A DNA stretch of 64,000 nucleotides from assembly GCA_045594245.1 (NCBI GenBank), contig JAZNYG010000019.1:15043-79042 (forward strand), read 5' to 3'. Both the position numbers and the translations under genes were made by a program. This DNA is from UBA1189 sp045594245 (GTDB lineage: Bacteria; Bacteroidota; Bacteroidia; Bacteroidales; Bacteroidaceae). This document shows, one piece after another, positions 27,007 through 35,763 of this stretch. Every line of letters begins with the position of its first letter. The stretch's first letter is position 1. Below the pieces are notes generated by a model. That model was not told the origin of the DNA. It saw only the letters and a list, made by a program, of their open reading frames with translations, and did not search any database.

Positions 27007-27588
27007 ATGTCTAAGAAATGTATTCAATTGGCAGATATTGACCAGTCGGTGTCTTGCACCGACCTGGACAATATCGCAGGTGTTGTAGATGAAATTATCT
27101 ACGGCTACTACGAAGATGTCGCTTCATGGCCAGATTATCCTGCTCCCGCAGCAGCTGACGGCACAATGTCATTTGAGGAAGCTGGTGCCTGGAAAGGCGA
27201 CTTGGTGATGAAGGCTGGATGTCGTGCCTATAAGCTTGCTTTCACCGAGGAGTCTGGTGAGCTTACGTTTACCGATGAAGGTGAAGCTGGAGCTGAACAT
27301 GTGAAGATGGAACTCTCTATCGTTCGTTCCAAGATGACGCAAGTAATCTTTGGTTTTGAGAACGCTACACGTGCACGTCGAATGTTCTTTATCGTACGTG
27401 ACAAAAATGGCAACTATTACCTCATGGGGGATAGTGTCAATGCTGCCCGTAAAGTTCCTGCAGACGCTTCTACCACAGGTAGGAGTACTGCGGACCATAA
27501 CAAGAATCCGATGAAGTTCTCTTATGTCTGCCCACGTAAACTTATGTATACTGGGGATGTGGAGAACATCCTGAAGGAAGCCGCGTAA
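27007..27588 (+). CDS. Phage structural protein, possible tail tube
   Basis: 193 residues, acidic, beta-rich, with FIVRDKNGNYYLMGDS (about 138-153) in the middle, a pattern seen in tail tube or decoration proteins. It follows the capsid gene and is closed by a terminator, so it is probably a high-copy virion protein. Tail tube is my preferred guess because no other tube candidate precedes the tape measure. Confidence 0.5.
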   Translation: MSKKCIQLADIDQSVSCTDLDNIAGVVDEIIYGYYEDVASWPDYPAPAAADGTMSFEEAGAWKGDLVMKAGCRAYKLAFTEESGELTFTDEGEAGAEHVKMELSIVRSKMTQVIFGFENATRARRMFFIVRDKNGNYYLMGDSVNAARKVPADASTTGRSTADHNKNPMKFSYVCPRKLMYTGDVENILKEAA

Positions 27589-27616
27589 TCTTTTTTACCT
27601 CTTTTCTTTGTAAGCC

Positions 27617-27652
27617 GAAGAAGCCCAGCTGTGAAGTTGGGCTTCTTCTTTT
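27617..27652 (+). terminator. Terminator after head operon
   Basis: Arms GAAGAAGCCCA (27617-27627) and TGGGCTTCTTC (27638-27648), then TTTTG. The loop contains GCTGTGAAG, also found in the loop of the terminator at 37865; both sit directly before a TGTCCTA promoter. Confidence 0.8.
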
Positions 27653-27687
27653 GTCCTATTTCCGCGCCATTTTTCGCGCTTACTTTG
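27652..27687 (+). promoter_or_regulatory. Phage-specific promoter, copy 2 (packaging genes)
   Basis: TGTCCTA (27652-27658), 21-nt spacer, TTACTTTG (27680-27687), 21 bp before the ATG at 27709. Confidence 0.6.
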
Positions 27688-27708
27688 TTTTGACAAATTT
27701 TTCTTACT

Positions 27709-28548
27709 ATGGTAAATTTAACTTTTCGACAAAAGGCTATTGACTGGCTTAACTCCAGAAGAAGAGATTTTGGAGAGGGAATCCAGTTGATGGAACTGAC
27801 AGCGTTTCGCCCATCAGTGATAGCGAAGCTTAAAAGGCATGGTGTTTCGGGACCCGAAGCCAATTCAAGGTTGACGCACATTGTGCGTTTGTATATACAA
27901 GTCTGTTCCGGCAGTAAGGATACTGAGGTTGATATCGACACAGGTCTTAATGCTGCAATGGAGAATCAGGAGCAAGTCCCGGACAGAACGACACTTAAGA
28001 TTGCTGAAGCAGCACATCTTATTGAGGAAGGAAAGCTTCAGGTACCAGAAACTGTAGCCGATATTATATCGCGTTATGCCGATGCCTACAAACGCCGTGA
28101 TGTGCTGCATAAGCAGATGGCAGAACTGCCCGAGGACAATACGGAAGAGACAATGGCAAAGCGTAAGGAACTGGCCGCTGAACTTGAACTGTTGTCTGCT
28201 ACCATGGAAGAGCTTTTTCCCAAATACAAAGCTTATATGGAAGAGGGCAAAGAACCTGAGCCTTCGGAAAATGGTGATGAATCATCAAAAGATGATGAAA
28301 ATTCTACAGAAGATGATACAGCAGCTGTATCTCTGGAAGGCAAGTCAAAGGAGGAACTTCAGAAGCTCCGTAAAAATGTCGTGTCCAAGATTAGTAAGGC
28401 TAAAAATATGCTGCAGTATCAACAGGAAAGAAAGGCCGATGTCCCTAATCCTATGCCCGAATGCCCTAAAAGGGTGAAGTATGAGACGAAGATCCAAAAG
28501 TTGGAGAAACAGCTTGAGACCATCGAATATGCGATTGCTCGATGCTGA
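27709..28548 (+). CDS. Phage protein with coiled coil, unknown
   Basis: 279 residues. The N-terminal 75 residues look like a compact helical domain (LTFRQKAIDWLNSRRRDFGE). Residues about 110-180 and 205-275 are long charged helices, likely coiled coils, separated by an acidic low-complexity stretch (EPSENGDESSKDDENS). It begins the packaging operon. Possible roles include a terminase or assembly chaperone; unproven. Confidence 0.65.
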   Translation: MVNLTFRQKAIDWLNSRRRDFGEGIQLMELTAFRPSVIAKLKRHGVSGPEANSRLTHIVRLYIQVCSGSKDTEVDIDTGLNAAMENQEQVPDRTTLKIAEAAHLIEEGKLQVPETVADIISRYADAYKRRDVLHKQMAELPEDNTEETMAKRKELAAELELLSATMEELFPKYKAYMEEGKEPEPSENGDESSKDDENSTEDDTAAVSLEGKSKEELQKLRKNVVSKISKAKNMLQYQQERKADVPNPMPECPKRVKYETKIQKLEKQLETIEYAIARC

Positions 28549-29138
28549 CATTATGCAATGAAATAGAACTCGATGAGCTGGGAGTGACGGAGAAGAATCC
28601 GTACCCCCGGCTTCATCATAAAGAGGTGACGCAGAACTCCTCCGATGAAATTGTCGTGGGAGTACTTTCGTCTCCTGGTCAACTGGGGAATATCATCCCT
28701 GGCAGAAACAAGCATTTTTATTCAAACGGAGCTTTTAATCTGATACAGCTTTGCTTGTATATACTCCAGCAGACTGGGCCTGCTCATGTGTTCATCAGTA
28801 GCTATAGTATCGCTGAAGATAGTTTGTCGAAGTTGCTCAGATGCAAACAACGTGGCCAGATAACTACTATACGTTTCCTTATTGATAATCGTGTGAGGAC
28901 TATTTCGCCTAAGCCTTTCAATTATTTGGCCACAGCCTTTGAAGGGTGTTATAGGTGCTGCGCTTTACATGCTAAGGTCGCACTAATCTATAACGATCGC
29001 TTCAAGATAAGTGTAGTAGGCAGTCAGAATGCCACCCATAATCCTAAGCTGGAGCGTGGTATCATACACACTACGGAAGATGTATTCAATTTCGACCTAA
29101 AAGTGCTGAACGATGAATTTGACAGAGGAACAACTTAA
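28542..29138 (+). CDS. Phospholipase D-like (HKD) nuclease-family protein
   Basis: 198 residues with one HKD-type motif near the C-terminus: HAKVALIYNDRFKISVVGSQNAT, i.e. HxK then GSxN, followed by NPKLERG. Single-HKD proteins of this superfamily work as dimers and are often nucleases. It overlaps genes on both sides within the packaging operon, so a role in DNA processing, packaging or exclusion is plausible. The aspartate of classical HxKxxxxD falls one residue late (IYND), so activity is uncertain. Confidence 0.7.
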   Translation: MLTLCNEIELDELGVTEKNPYPRLHHKEVTQNSSDEIVVGVLSSPGQLGNIIPGRNKHFYSNGAFNLIQLCLYILQQTGPAHVFISSYSIAEDSLSKLLRCKQRGQITTIRFLIDNRVRTISPKPFNYLATAFEGCYRCCALHAKVALIYNDRFKISVVGSQNATHNPKLERGIIHTTEDVFNFDLKVLNDEFDRGTT

Positions 29139-29397
29139 ATCGATAGAGGACTTTGCCTATAGACTCATCCTGCCGCCACTGATAGCTATCAATCTTGGGG
29201 TTGATGAGTACTCGTTCATGGAGGCTATACGTACTGTCGGAAGTCCTGTCAGAAATGCCTATTACCGTGGGTATCTCAAGCAGCTTGTCGAGACACGGGA
29301 AGCACTCATCAAAGCTGCACGCAATGGCAGTAATCCCGCTCAACTGGAAATTCTCAAGTTTATCAACGAGACACAAAGGCACTTGAACTATGAGTAA
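29113..29397 (+). CDS. Small helical phage protein beside terminase, unknown
   Basis: 94 residues, helical, with ETREALIKAARNGSNPAQLE near the C-terminus, a pattern common in small-terminase-like DNA-binding proteins. It overlaps its neighbours by 26 and 8 nt. It could be a packaging partner of the next gene. Confidence 0.6.
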   Translation: MNLTEEQLKSIEDFAYRLILPPLIAINLGVDEYSFMEAIRTVGSPVRNAYYRGYLKQLVETREALIKAARNGSNPAQLEILKFINETQRHLNYE

Positions 29398-29992
29398 GAA
29401 ACTTGTGGCAAAACGTGGCACCGCTGCACTAATTGAACAAGACTACGAAACCATACAGCAGCACATAATTGACCCTGAAAATTCTCCTCTTCCCGAGAAG
29501 CTGAAGGAACAATTCAATCGGGTATTACAGTGTGCTAGGTTATTGGATGACTATCCCAACGATAGCCATATCATCAATATTATGCAGTTCAAGTACAAGG
29601 TCTCTATCACGCAAATCCGGAAGGATATAGCATTGGCCAGAGAACTGTATAAAACAAACCATACCTTCGATTGGGATTTCTGGTTCTCATGGCAGCTGCA
29701 GGACCAACTGGCACTCATCCGGGAGTGCAAGTTGAAAGGTGATCTCAAGAACTGGAATGCTGCCAAGAAAGAATTGCGTGAACTCATCGGAGCGAAACCT
29801 GAAGCTGTCGATGACCCGAGAAGGATGGAAAAGAATCAATTTATCATACAGGTACAACAAAGCGATGGCTCTGTGCTCAATATTGATTTTGACAAACTGC
29901 GTGGGCTGAATCAGCAGACACGACGTGATATCATTGATACACTATACACGCCCATTGATGATGAACAGACAATGGAAATTATGAACTCCTAA
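29390..29992 (+). CDS. terS: Putative terminase small subunit
   Basis: 200 residues with a central helix-turn-helix-like segment (MQFKYKVSITQIRKDIALAR, about 65-85) and an aromatic-rich follow-up (HTFDWDFWFSWQLQDQL). It lies just before a 71-residue protein and the large terminase. Small terminases recognise phage DNA for packaging. Assignment is by domain shape and position. Confidence 0.6.
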   Translation: MSKKLVAKRGTAALIEQDYETIQQHIIDPENSPLPEKLKEQFNRVLQCARLLDDYPNDSHIINIMQFKYKVSITQIRKDIALARELYKTNHTFDWDFWFSWQLQDQLALIRECKLKGDLKNWNAAKKELRELIGAKPEAVDDPRRMEKNQFIIQVQQSDGSVLNIDFDKLRGLNQQTRRDIIDTLYTPIDDEQTMEIMNS

Positions 29993-30003
29993 CACATAAT
30001 ATC

Positions 30004-30219
30004 ATGCAAAAGAGATTGACAAACAAACGCTTGGTGAAGTATCTTATGGATGTCAAAGGACTTGACTCTATTACAGTACTTGCGAATGCTGTCTGCGTAC
30101 AGGCGAAACCCGACTTCAGTCCTGCCCAAGCAAAGCAGCTATGTGCTGAAGTAGGACATGAAGATTTCAAGGCTGCAACCAGAGGCGGTCATAACTATAT
30201 CATCTTCAAACGATGGTAA
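30004..30219 (+). CDS. Small phage protein, unknown
   Basis: 71 residues, basic at the N-terminus (MQKRLTNKRLVKYLM). It overlaps the large terminase start by 7 nt, so it is probably coexpressed with packaging genes. No family recognised. Confidence 0.55.
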   Translation: MQKRLTNKRLVKYLMDVKGLDSITVLANAVCVQAKPDFSPAQAKQLCAEVGHEDFKAATRGGHNYIIFKRW

Positions 30220-31940
30220 CTGAGAACGTGTGGGAAGAGCAGATTCTTGTCAACTCGGCACAATTCGTTGTATGTTTCCTTCCGGCTCGGCACAAATACG
30301 TGATATACTCGCGAGCCACAGGCAAATCGTTCATTGTAGGTGCTGAGATTGATGAGAACGTGAGGACTATGCCCAGAGGTATCACTACCTTGGCACAGGC
30401 CACGTATGGGCAGGCTCTCACGAAAACTCTTCCCTCATCGTTCAAGATGCTTGAGCAGCTTGGATATCGTCGCTATGACCCTAAAACGAAACAGGGCGAT
30501 TATGTCGTATGCCGGACACCGCCCGATGGATGGTACCGACCATACGAGCATTTGTTGAGCTACGAGCACTGTATCACCTTCAGCAACGGACATGCTCTTT
30601 ATATCCTCACTCAGGATGGCAATTCGCGTGGTCCGAATGCTGATTTCAACATTACTGACGAAGCTCTTACGTTGGACAAGGAGCAGTTTGACCAGGAGGT
30701 AGCTCCCACCAATCGAGGCAATGAACACATCTTTGGCCGAAAGAGTACCAATCCAATACTGAAGCACCATGGCAACGCCTTCTTTTCCTCTATGCCGTAC
30801 ACCTCGGAACAGAAATGGCTGCTTGAGCCTGCCAAGTATTATGAGGAAGAGCGAGGTATCCACCTGTTCGATGTGTGGAACAAGATTGTAAAGCTTCAGA
30901 TGCAGCTCATTGATGCAAAGCTTCAGAATGATGCTTCATTGTTCCGCGATATTTGGAACGAAACAATGCGTCTGCGCCGTACCATTGCCCCGTTTGTGTC
31001 GAAAGACGGTACCTTGTTTGTCCTCGGATCCATCTTCGACAATATAGCCAATGTAGGGATGTCCTACATTATGAATCAATATAAGGTGATGGATAAACTC
31101 ACCTTCATGATCGAGATCCTAAACTTCATTGTTGACCGCATCGATAACTGTTACTATCATCTTGATGAACGTCATCGATACTACAATGCAACCAACGACA
31201 CCTATATTCGCGACTTTGCAGAGAATAATGACTTCAATTGGCAGCAGCTCGCACAGGTGGACTGCCGTATGGATGCAGATTGCATCCCTAATCAGCCATT
31301 GGAAATCGCCTTCGACTGGGGATCCTCTGCTTCATTCCTTGAGGTTGCCCAGCCTGGGCACTTCGATTGGGTGACCAAGACGTTGCATCAGGATCGTGTA
31401 GTAGACAATACTATCAACGAGTTCTATGTCAAGCATGATGAAAGTGATGATACGGATGTCAACGCTCTAGTAGACAAGTTCTGTCACTATTATCGCTACC
31501 ATGGATATAAGACTCTTGATTTTTACCGCGACCGTTATGGCGATGCACGTCGTGCCAACTCCAAGAAGAGCTATAACGAATTGGCCATTGAGCGACTGCA
31601 ACGCAATGGCTGGACTGTGCGGCAACATGTACATCGTGGCATCGAACCGCCACAACACGATAAGTACCTGTTGTGGTCGTTCATCACTGCTGAGAGTGAC
31701 GACCGATTCCCTATTAAGCGATTCAATGCTTCGAAGTGTAAGTATATACTCATCTCTATGAATAATACGCGTGTGCGTGATTTCAACGGACGTTTCGAGA
31801 AGGACAAACGTAGCGAACGCAACGACTCGATACTTCCAGAGGAAGCTACACACTTTGGTGACTGCGTTGACAAGCGCATATGGACCAAGTATGGCCATCT
31901 GCTGTCACGTCGCACATCATTCGTCGATGCGCGTATTTAG
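30213..31940 (+). CDS. terL: Terminase large subunit
   Basis: 575 residues, the packaging motor and nuclease. The N-terminal ATPase has a divergent Walker A YSRATGKSFIVG (32-43) and an Asp-Glu Walker B-like element NITDEAL (about 143-149). The C-terminal RNase H-like nuclease starts with IAFDWGSSASFLE (about 366-378), giving the first metal-binding Asp, with DFYRDRYGDAR downstream. The length is typical for TerL. It ends the packaging operon. Confidence 0.85.
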   Translation: MVTENVWEEQILVNSAQFVVCFLPARHKYVIYSRATGKSFIVGAEIDENVRTMPRGITTLAQATYGQALTKTLPSSFKMLEQLGYRRYDPKTKQGDYVVCRTPPDGWYRPYEHLLSYEHCITFSNGHALYILTQDGNSRGPNADFNITDEALTLDKEQFDQEVAPTNRGNEHIFGRKSTNPILKHHGNAFFSSMPYTSEQKWLLEPAKYYEEERGIHLFDVWNKIVKLQMQLIDAKLQNDASLFRDIWNETMRLRRTIAPFVSKDGTLFVLGSIFDNIANVGMSYIMNQYKVMDKLTFMIEILNFIVDRIDNCYYHLDERHRYYNATNDTYIRDFAENNDFNWQQLAQVDCRMDADCIPNQPLEIAFDWGSSASFLEVAQPGHFDWVTKTLHQDRVVDNTINEFYVKHDESDDTDVNALVDKFCHYYRYHGYKTLDFYRDRYGDARRANSKKSYNELAIERLQRNGWTVRQHVHRGIEPPQHDKYLLWSFITAESDDRFPIKRFNASKCKYILISMNNTRVRDFNGRFEKDKRSERNDSILPEEATHFGDCVDKRIWTKYGHLLSRRTSFVDARI

Positions 31941-32795
31941 GACTACTTTTCGCTCCAATTTTCGCACCGCACCGTAGGACTGCCAGCCCCGTAGGGGGTG
32001 GGGGACTGCCCTCATATTTCCTATTTTGACGCGGAAATTGGCGCGGTTTGGGATAGGGCGCGTCAGGCATAATCCTATAACTGTTTGCCAAATCTTTCAA
32101 TTTGACAAACTTATTTATTTCATCTGTAAGCCCTTGGCTTTTTTTTAACAATTCTTTTCCCCTCTCGGCTCCGCTGCCCTTTCGTCCCTCAATGGCGATA
32201 CCGGAGCCGAGAGTTTTTCACTCTGGTCGGTACCTCACTGCCTTCACTTCTCACAGCCCTAAACTACGGCCCCTTCCGACATATGTACACGTCGATGGCA
32301 GTGGCAGTACTCCTTCCTCCCCTTACAGTAAGGAAAGAGTATTCTTTGCCATTGCTCATTCCCAGGGGCTGCAGTTTAGGGCTGTGTTCCGTTCAGTCCG
32401 TTCGGTACCGACCATCCGACCTGCATGCACGTCGGGCGTGATGGAGCGCCCACACCTCAAGAATGCTCTTTAGGAGAGGGCAGAGCGGTATCTGTCTATT
32501 ATGTTTCTTGATATCCGTTGCGCCTGGTCGGCTATTCTCCTCGATGCTGCTGCCGATGCGCAGCGCCCATACTGTTTGCATTTGTCATATTCTCGGTACT
32601 TCGGTCGGGTTCTACTCTTTTACGACAGCAAAGGTAATTCGTGCTGCTTGTGCAACAAGGTCAAGCCGGGCGGTTCTCTGAAAAAATCTCCATCCCCTTC
32701 GCGGTAGTATTTTTCTCGAAGAAATCTTGCAACACTGCTCATCACTACCTTGTAGAGCTGACGTAAAAAGTTTAAAAACCCCGATCCAAAAACCG
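31941..32795. other. 855-bp gene-free region with several inverted repeats
   Basis: No credible gene on either strand. It contains a 12-bp perfect stem (CTCTCGGCTCCG 32162-32173 with 32202-32213, then TTTTT) and a 22-bp arm pair matching at 20 positions (32252-32273 with 32365-32386). A GGGCG/CGCCC hairpin near 32434-32452 recurs in similar form at 34081-34101. It marks the left edge of an accessory island. Confidence 0.55.
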
Positions 32796-33131
32796 ATGAA
32801 TATGTATAACAAATTTAATTCAAATAGTATGAACGCAACAGCTACATCTCAATCATCTGCATCTTCAGTAGCCAACCAAGCCAACGGTTGTAAAAGTTTC
32901 TCCCCCTCAGCCAATCCCGATATATTCGGACGCAAGCACACGCGCAAGGTCACAGTAGACACGGCACTGGAAGCTATACAGCGCAAATTCTCAAACCTCG
33001 CTGATATACTCAGCATCGAAGATGAGAGTATCATCGACATCATCCTCAAAGACCTCTACAGTAACAAATATTTTGAGGTTTTCTCAAATCGTGAGCATAC
33101 CAAATTACAAATCAAACAAATCATTTTCTAA
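32796..33131 (+). CDS. Accessory-island protein, unknown
   Basis: 111 residues from the ATG at 32796; a second possible start is at 32829. A Ser/Asn-rich N-terminus precedes a helical C-terminus (VTVDTALEAIQRKFSNLADI, ending QIKQIIF). Similar small genes occur, to my memory, on Bacteroidota plasmids and conjugative elements. The stop is one base before the next start. Confidence 0.6.
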   Translation: MNMYNKFNSNSMNATATSQSSASSVANQANGCKSFSPSANPDIFGRKHTRKVTVDTALEAIQRKFSNLADILSIEDESIIDIILKDLYSNKYFEVFSNREHTKLQIKQIIF

Positions 33132-33132
33132 C

Positions 33133-33510
33133 ATGGAAGAGACAAAGAGCAAGCGAGAAATCGCACTTGAAAGACGTATGGCACTCAAAGACCTTTGCCA
33201 AAGTCTGGAACTGATGGTCGAACTCGGCCAGCTTATGCCGAGCGACACCAAAAACGGCCTGCTACGCCAATACTACGCAATGGCCGGGCACAAGGAACTG
33301 CACACATTCAATGAGTGGAAGGAACTCGGCTACCACGTCAAGAAAGGAGAAACAGCCATCCTCTTTTGGGGTAAGCCAAAGGCCACCAAGGAGGCCAAGG
33401 AGGCTGCCAAGGCTGCAGGTCAAGACGAAGAGAAAGCAAAGGAAGATTATTTCCCTTTGGCCTACCTCTTCAGCCAAAAGCAAGTATCACCCATTCAGAA
33501 ACAAGCGTAA
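33133..33510 (+). CDS. ArdC N-terminal-like (antirestriction/ssDNA-binding) small protein
   Basis: 125 residues from ATG 33133. The segment FNEWKELGYHVKKGETAILFWGKPK resembles the ssDNA-binding N-terminal domain of ArdC-type antirestriction proteins (WxxAKxLGxxVRKGExGxxVxFW), a family carried by plasmids and conjugative elements. The metallopeptidase half of ArdC is absent. A Lys/Ala-rich charged insert (KEAKEAAKAAGQDEEKAKED) precedes YFPLAYLFSQKQV. It may protect entering phage DNA, but that is inference. Confidence 0.6.
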   Translation: MEETKSKREIALERRMALKDLCQSLELMVELGQLMPSDTKNGLLRQYYAMAGHKELHTFNEWKELGYHVKKGETAILFWGKPKATKEAKEAAKAAGQDEEKAKEDYFPLAYLFSQKQVSPIQKQA

Positions 33511-33556
33511 CGCTTTTATATAACCTTTTTATTAACTATCTTAAATTTATTTCATT

Positions 33557-34030
33557 ATGAAAGAGACAAAGAAGAACAACGAGAGTGTAACTGTAGTAGC
33601 TAACCAAGCAGCCAAGGCAGCAGCCCCCACCGCGGCAAAGGCTACCAAGGAGCAGCCCAAGACCGAGCAACCGCAAACAGCAGAGCAGCTCCAGGCAGAA
33701 ATCTCCCAGCAACAAAAGGAGGTGGAGCGCAAGCAGAAAGAACTGCAAGAGAAACTCCGAGAACTGGCCGAGAAACAGAAACTGAATAACAACCGAAGCA
33801 AGTTTATTGATACGCTTGACAATCTGGCCAAGTTCGAGGAAAGGCTAAGGGAAGAAGATTCCTTCGAGACAAGCATTTTCCGCGTAAAGTTCTGCGATGC
33901 GGAAGCCAGCTATCGAGACAACGACCTTTTCAGCGTATCTAACACGGCCGTATTGCTTGACCTAATCGGCTTTATGCGCGAGCGTATCAACGTCAAGGTT
34001 GCAGAAATTGAGCAGCAGCTGCTCAAGTAA
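33557..34030 (+). CDS. Coiled-coil accessory protein, unknown
   Basis: 157 residues: an Ala/Lys/Gln-rich N-terminal tail (about 15-45), a strong coiled coil (QQQKEVERKQKELQEKLREL, about 50-75), then a compact helical C-terminus. It is followed 17 bp later by a terminator with a GAAA tetraloop, ending the three-gene island operon. Confidence 0.6.
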   Translation: MKETKKNNESVTVVANQAAKAAAPTAAKATKEQPKTEQPQTAEQLQAEISQQQKEVERKQKELQEKLRELAEKQKLNNNRSKFIDTLDNLAKFEERLREEDSFETSIFRVKFCDAEASYRDNDLFSVSNTAVLLDLIGFMRERINVKVAEIEQQLLK

Positions 34031-34047
34031 GCGCAGCACCCCCGAGG

Positions 34048-34075
34048 AACCTCCGAGAAATCGGAGGTTTTTTTT
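34048..34075 (+). terminator. Strong terminator with GAAA tetraloop
   Basis: AACCTCCGA, loop GAAA, TCGGAGGTT (34048-34069), then a run of seven further T. Confidence 0.88.
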
Positions 34076-34099
34076 GTGTTGGGCGTGCTGATGGAGCGC

Positions 34100-34139
34100 C
34101 CCCATACCATTTTCGCGCACACACGAAAATGGTATGGGG
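34100..34139. repeat. Perfect 16-bp hairpin
   Basis: CCCCATACCATTTTCG (34100-34115), an 8-nt loop, then the exact complement (34124-34139). Flanking GGCGTG (34082-34087) and CACGCC (34143-34148) can extend it. It is not followed by a T-run, so its role (cruciform, RNA processing or attachment remnant) is open. Confidence 0.7.
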
Positions 34140-34204
34140 CCCCACGCCTTCAGGAAGACTTTTTCACAGGCTTGACAAAACTTTTTCACGCCTGTGATAA
34201 TTTT

Positions 34205-34235
34205 TTTTCACTTTAATAAAAAAACTCTATCTTTG
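34205..34235 (+). promoter_or_regulatory. Host-type promoter of the HIRAN gene leader
   Basis: TTTT (34205-34208), 19-nt spacer, TATCTTTG (34228-34235); expected start point near 34243, leaving a 114-nt leader. Confidence 0.6.
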
Positions 34236-34261
34236 TACTGCCCAATAACGAAATAACATAT

Positions 34262-34348
34262 ATGACTCCCTTTGTAAGGCGTAACCCGTAATCAATCGGG
34301 TTTTGGTTGTATTTCACCAATGGGCGCGCCTTTCAAAGGGAGTCGCCA
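34262..34348 (+). promoter_or_regulatory. Structured mRNA leader, three-way junction
   Basis: Closing stem GACTCCCTTTG/CAAAGGGAGTC (34264-34274 with 34334-34344), extended by AAGGCG/CGCCTT (34276-34281 with 34327-34332). Inside are two hairpins: AACCCG/CGGGTT (34283-34288 with 34297-34302) and TTGG/CCAA (34303-34306 with 34317-34320). An ATG at 34262 opens a 9-codon frame inside the stem. It ends 8 nt before the ATG at 34357. Confidence 0.55.
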
Positions 34349-34356
34349 ATTTTACT

Positions 34357-35706
34357 ATGACATCAGTATTTATTGTAATAGTAATATCTATCATATTAAT
34401 TTGCATCGCATTTAATGGTAAATCTGAAGAGCAAATCAAGAATACGAAATCTCAACTGCCTTCTGTTAAGCAACCCTCAATTCATTATGAATATATCAGG
34501 CATGATGGAGAAGAAGGAACATATTTCACTTGTGAACTGAAAGGTTTATATCATAGACCGAGTGAGGCCATATCACGTGCTCACCGACTTGTTTATAATG
34601 AACCACTGTTGCTACAAGCCGAACCAAACAACCAAAATGACCCAAATGCTATCATGGTTAAGACGCAGGATGATGTTCATATTGGGTATATTCCCAAAGA
34701 GTATTCGGTGTTCCTATCTAAACATATGGATGCTTTTTGCGACTGCTTTGTTCACCAACTTGCTCCCAAAGTCCTTATTAGAGTCTTCTTTAAGGTGAAA
34801 ACGGGTATTTGTTATATACAAATGGTTGAGAGTGAGATAAAGCATAACTTTTATTCGTCAAAGTATGAGGGCTTTGATGATAATGATATATCAGATGCTG
34901 TATTTTATAATAAATGGAATTGGTATTTGAATGAAAATCCTGATGACTTCTATATCGAATATCATTATATCTGTGCTTTGGAACGTACAGGACGTTGGGA
35001 AGAAGCATTGGAGTATATAAATAATCTTATGGATAAATACGGTTTGCATGAATGGGAAGAGCTAACCAAGAGGAAAAGAAAAAATGCCCGTTTGGTAAGC
35101 GATAAAGCCGAACGTGCCAGAAAAGCAAGAAGAACACCTGAGGAACGTAACTATGAGAATGCATTGGCAAAAAGTAAGCTAATCTTTAGTGATGCTGAAA
35201 GATATTATAATGATTATTCCCATCTGACTCCTGAACAAGCAGAAAGGAAACTTGATTATCTGAAGGAACGTGACGGTTGGGTGGAAGATTATGACTATAT
35301 CCCTCTAAAACGTATAATGGCGGGGCAATATCCTATAATGGAGATACCTTTGGAGGTAAAGGAACAGGGAGTTGATGGTATAAACCAATGGTTTAATGAC
35401 AAAAAGGCTGGAAGGGAGCAATTTAGCAATACTGTTTTCAAAGAAATAGCTAAGATTCTGAAAGCTCACCATGAGGAGGCGCTTCTAAAGGAGATGGAAA
35501 CAGTTGACTCTGTCTCTATTGAGGAATGGGTGACTTCCATGAAAAGTCAAGGATTTTTCTTCTCAACCAAAGCGTATAGCAAAGCACGAAAAATATACAT
35601 GAGTGCATATCCCAAACCAAAGCCGAAGGCTGATGGCAGCGCACAACCTAAACCGAAGCGTATCCGAAAGAAAGCTTCTGATTCTCCTGAAGGGGCAACC
35701 TCATAA
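34357..35706 (+). CDS. Membrane-anchored HIRAN-domain protein
   Basis: 449 residues from ATG 34357. An N-terminal transmembrane helix (about 3-22, MTSVFIVIVISIILICIAF) is followed by a HIRAN-like domain (about 48-125: CELKGLYHR, then AEPNNQNDPNAIMVKTQDD and IGYIPKEYS). Next come a TPR-like helical segment (about 190-225) and a long charged helical tail ending in Lys/Pro repeats. HIRAN domains bind DNA 3' ends and are usually fused to helicases or nucleases, so a membrane-tethered copy without an enzyme is unusual. The in-frame codon at 34303 lies inside the structured leader and is rejected as start. It has its own promoter and looks like a lysogenic-conversion or defence-type gene. Confidence 0.7.
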   Translation: MTSVFIVIVISIILICIAFNGKSEEQIKNTKSQLPSVKQPSIHYEYIRHDGEEGTYFTCELKGLYHRPSEAISRAHRLVYNEPLLLQAEPNNQNDPNAIMVKTQDDVHIGYIPKEYSVFLSKHMDAFCDCFVHQLAPKVLIRVFFKVKTGICYIQMVESEIKHNFYSSKYEGFDDNDISDAVFYNKWNWYLNENPDDFYIEYHYICALERTGRWEEALEYINNLMDKYGLHEWEELTKRKRKNARLVSDKAERARKARRTPEERNYENALAKSKLIFSDAERYYNDYSHLTPEQAERKLDYLKERDGWVEDYDYIPLKRIMAGQYPIMEIPLEVKEQGVDGINQWFNDKKAGREQFSNTVFKEIAKILKAHHEEALLKEMETVDSVSIEEWVTSMKSQGFFFSTKAYSKARKIYMSAYPKPKPKADGSAQPKPKRIRKKASDSPEGATS

Positions 35707-35763
35707 AATATTCAGTACTTTGGGTGAAGTATTTTAATTTATTTGAAAAAAACTCCACAATCT

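Noticed and set aside
32102..32707. Open frames (about 123 and 68 codons) in the gene-free stretch before 32796
   Set aside because: Low-complexity Ser/Pro/Arg composition, cross the inverted repeats, and no start signals.
34264..34348. A tRNA gene (acceptor-like stem plus CCA)
   Set aside because: No T arm or TTCRA loop; the stem continues past seven pairs without a proper D arm. Reported as a structured leader instead.
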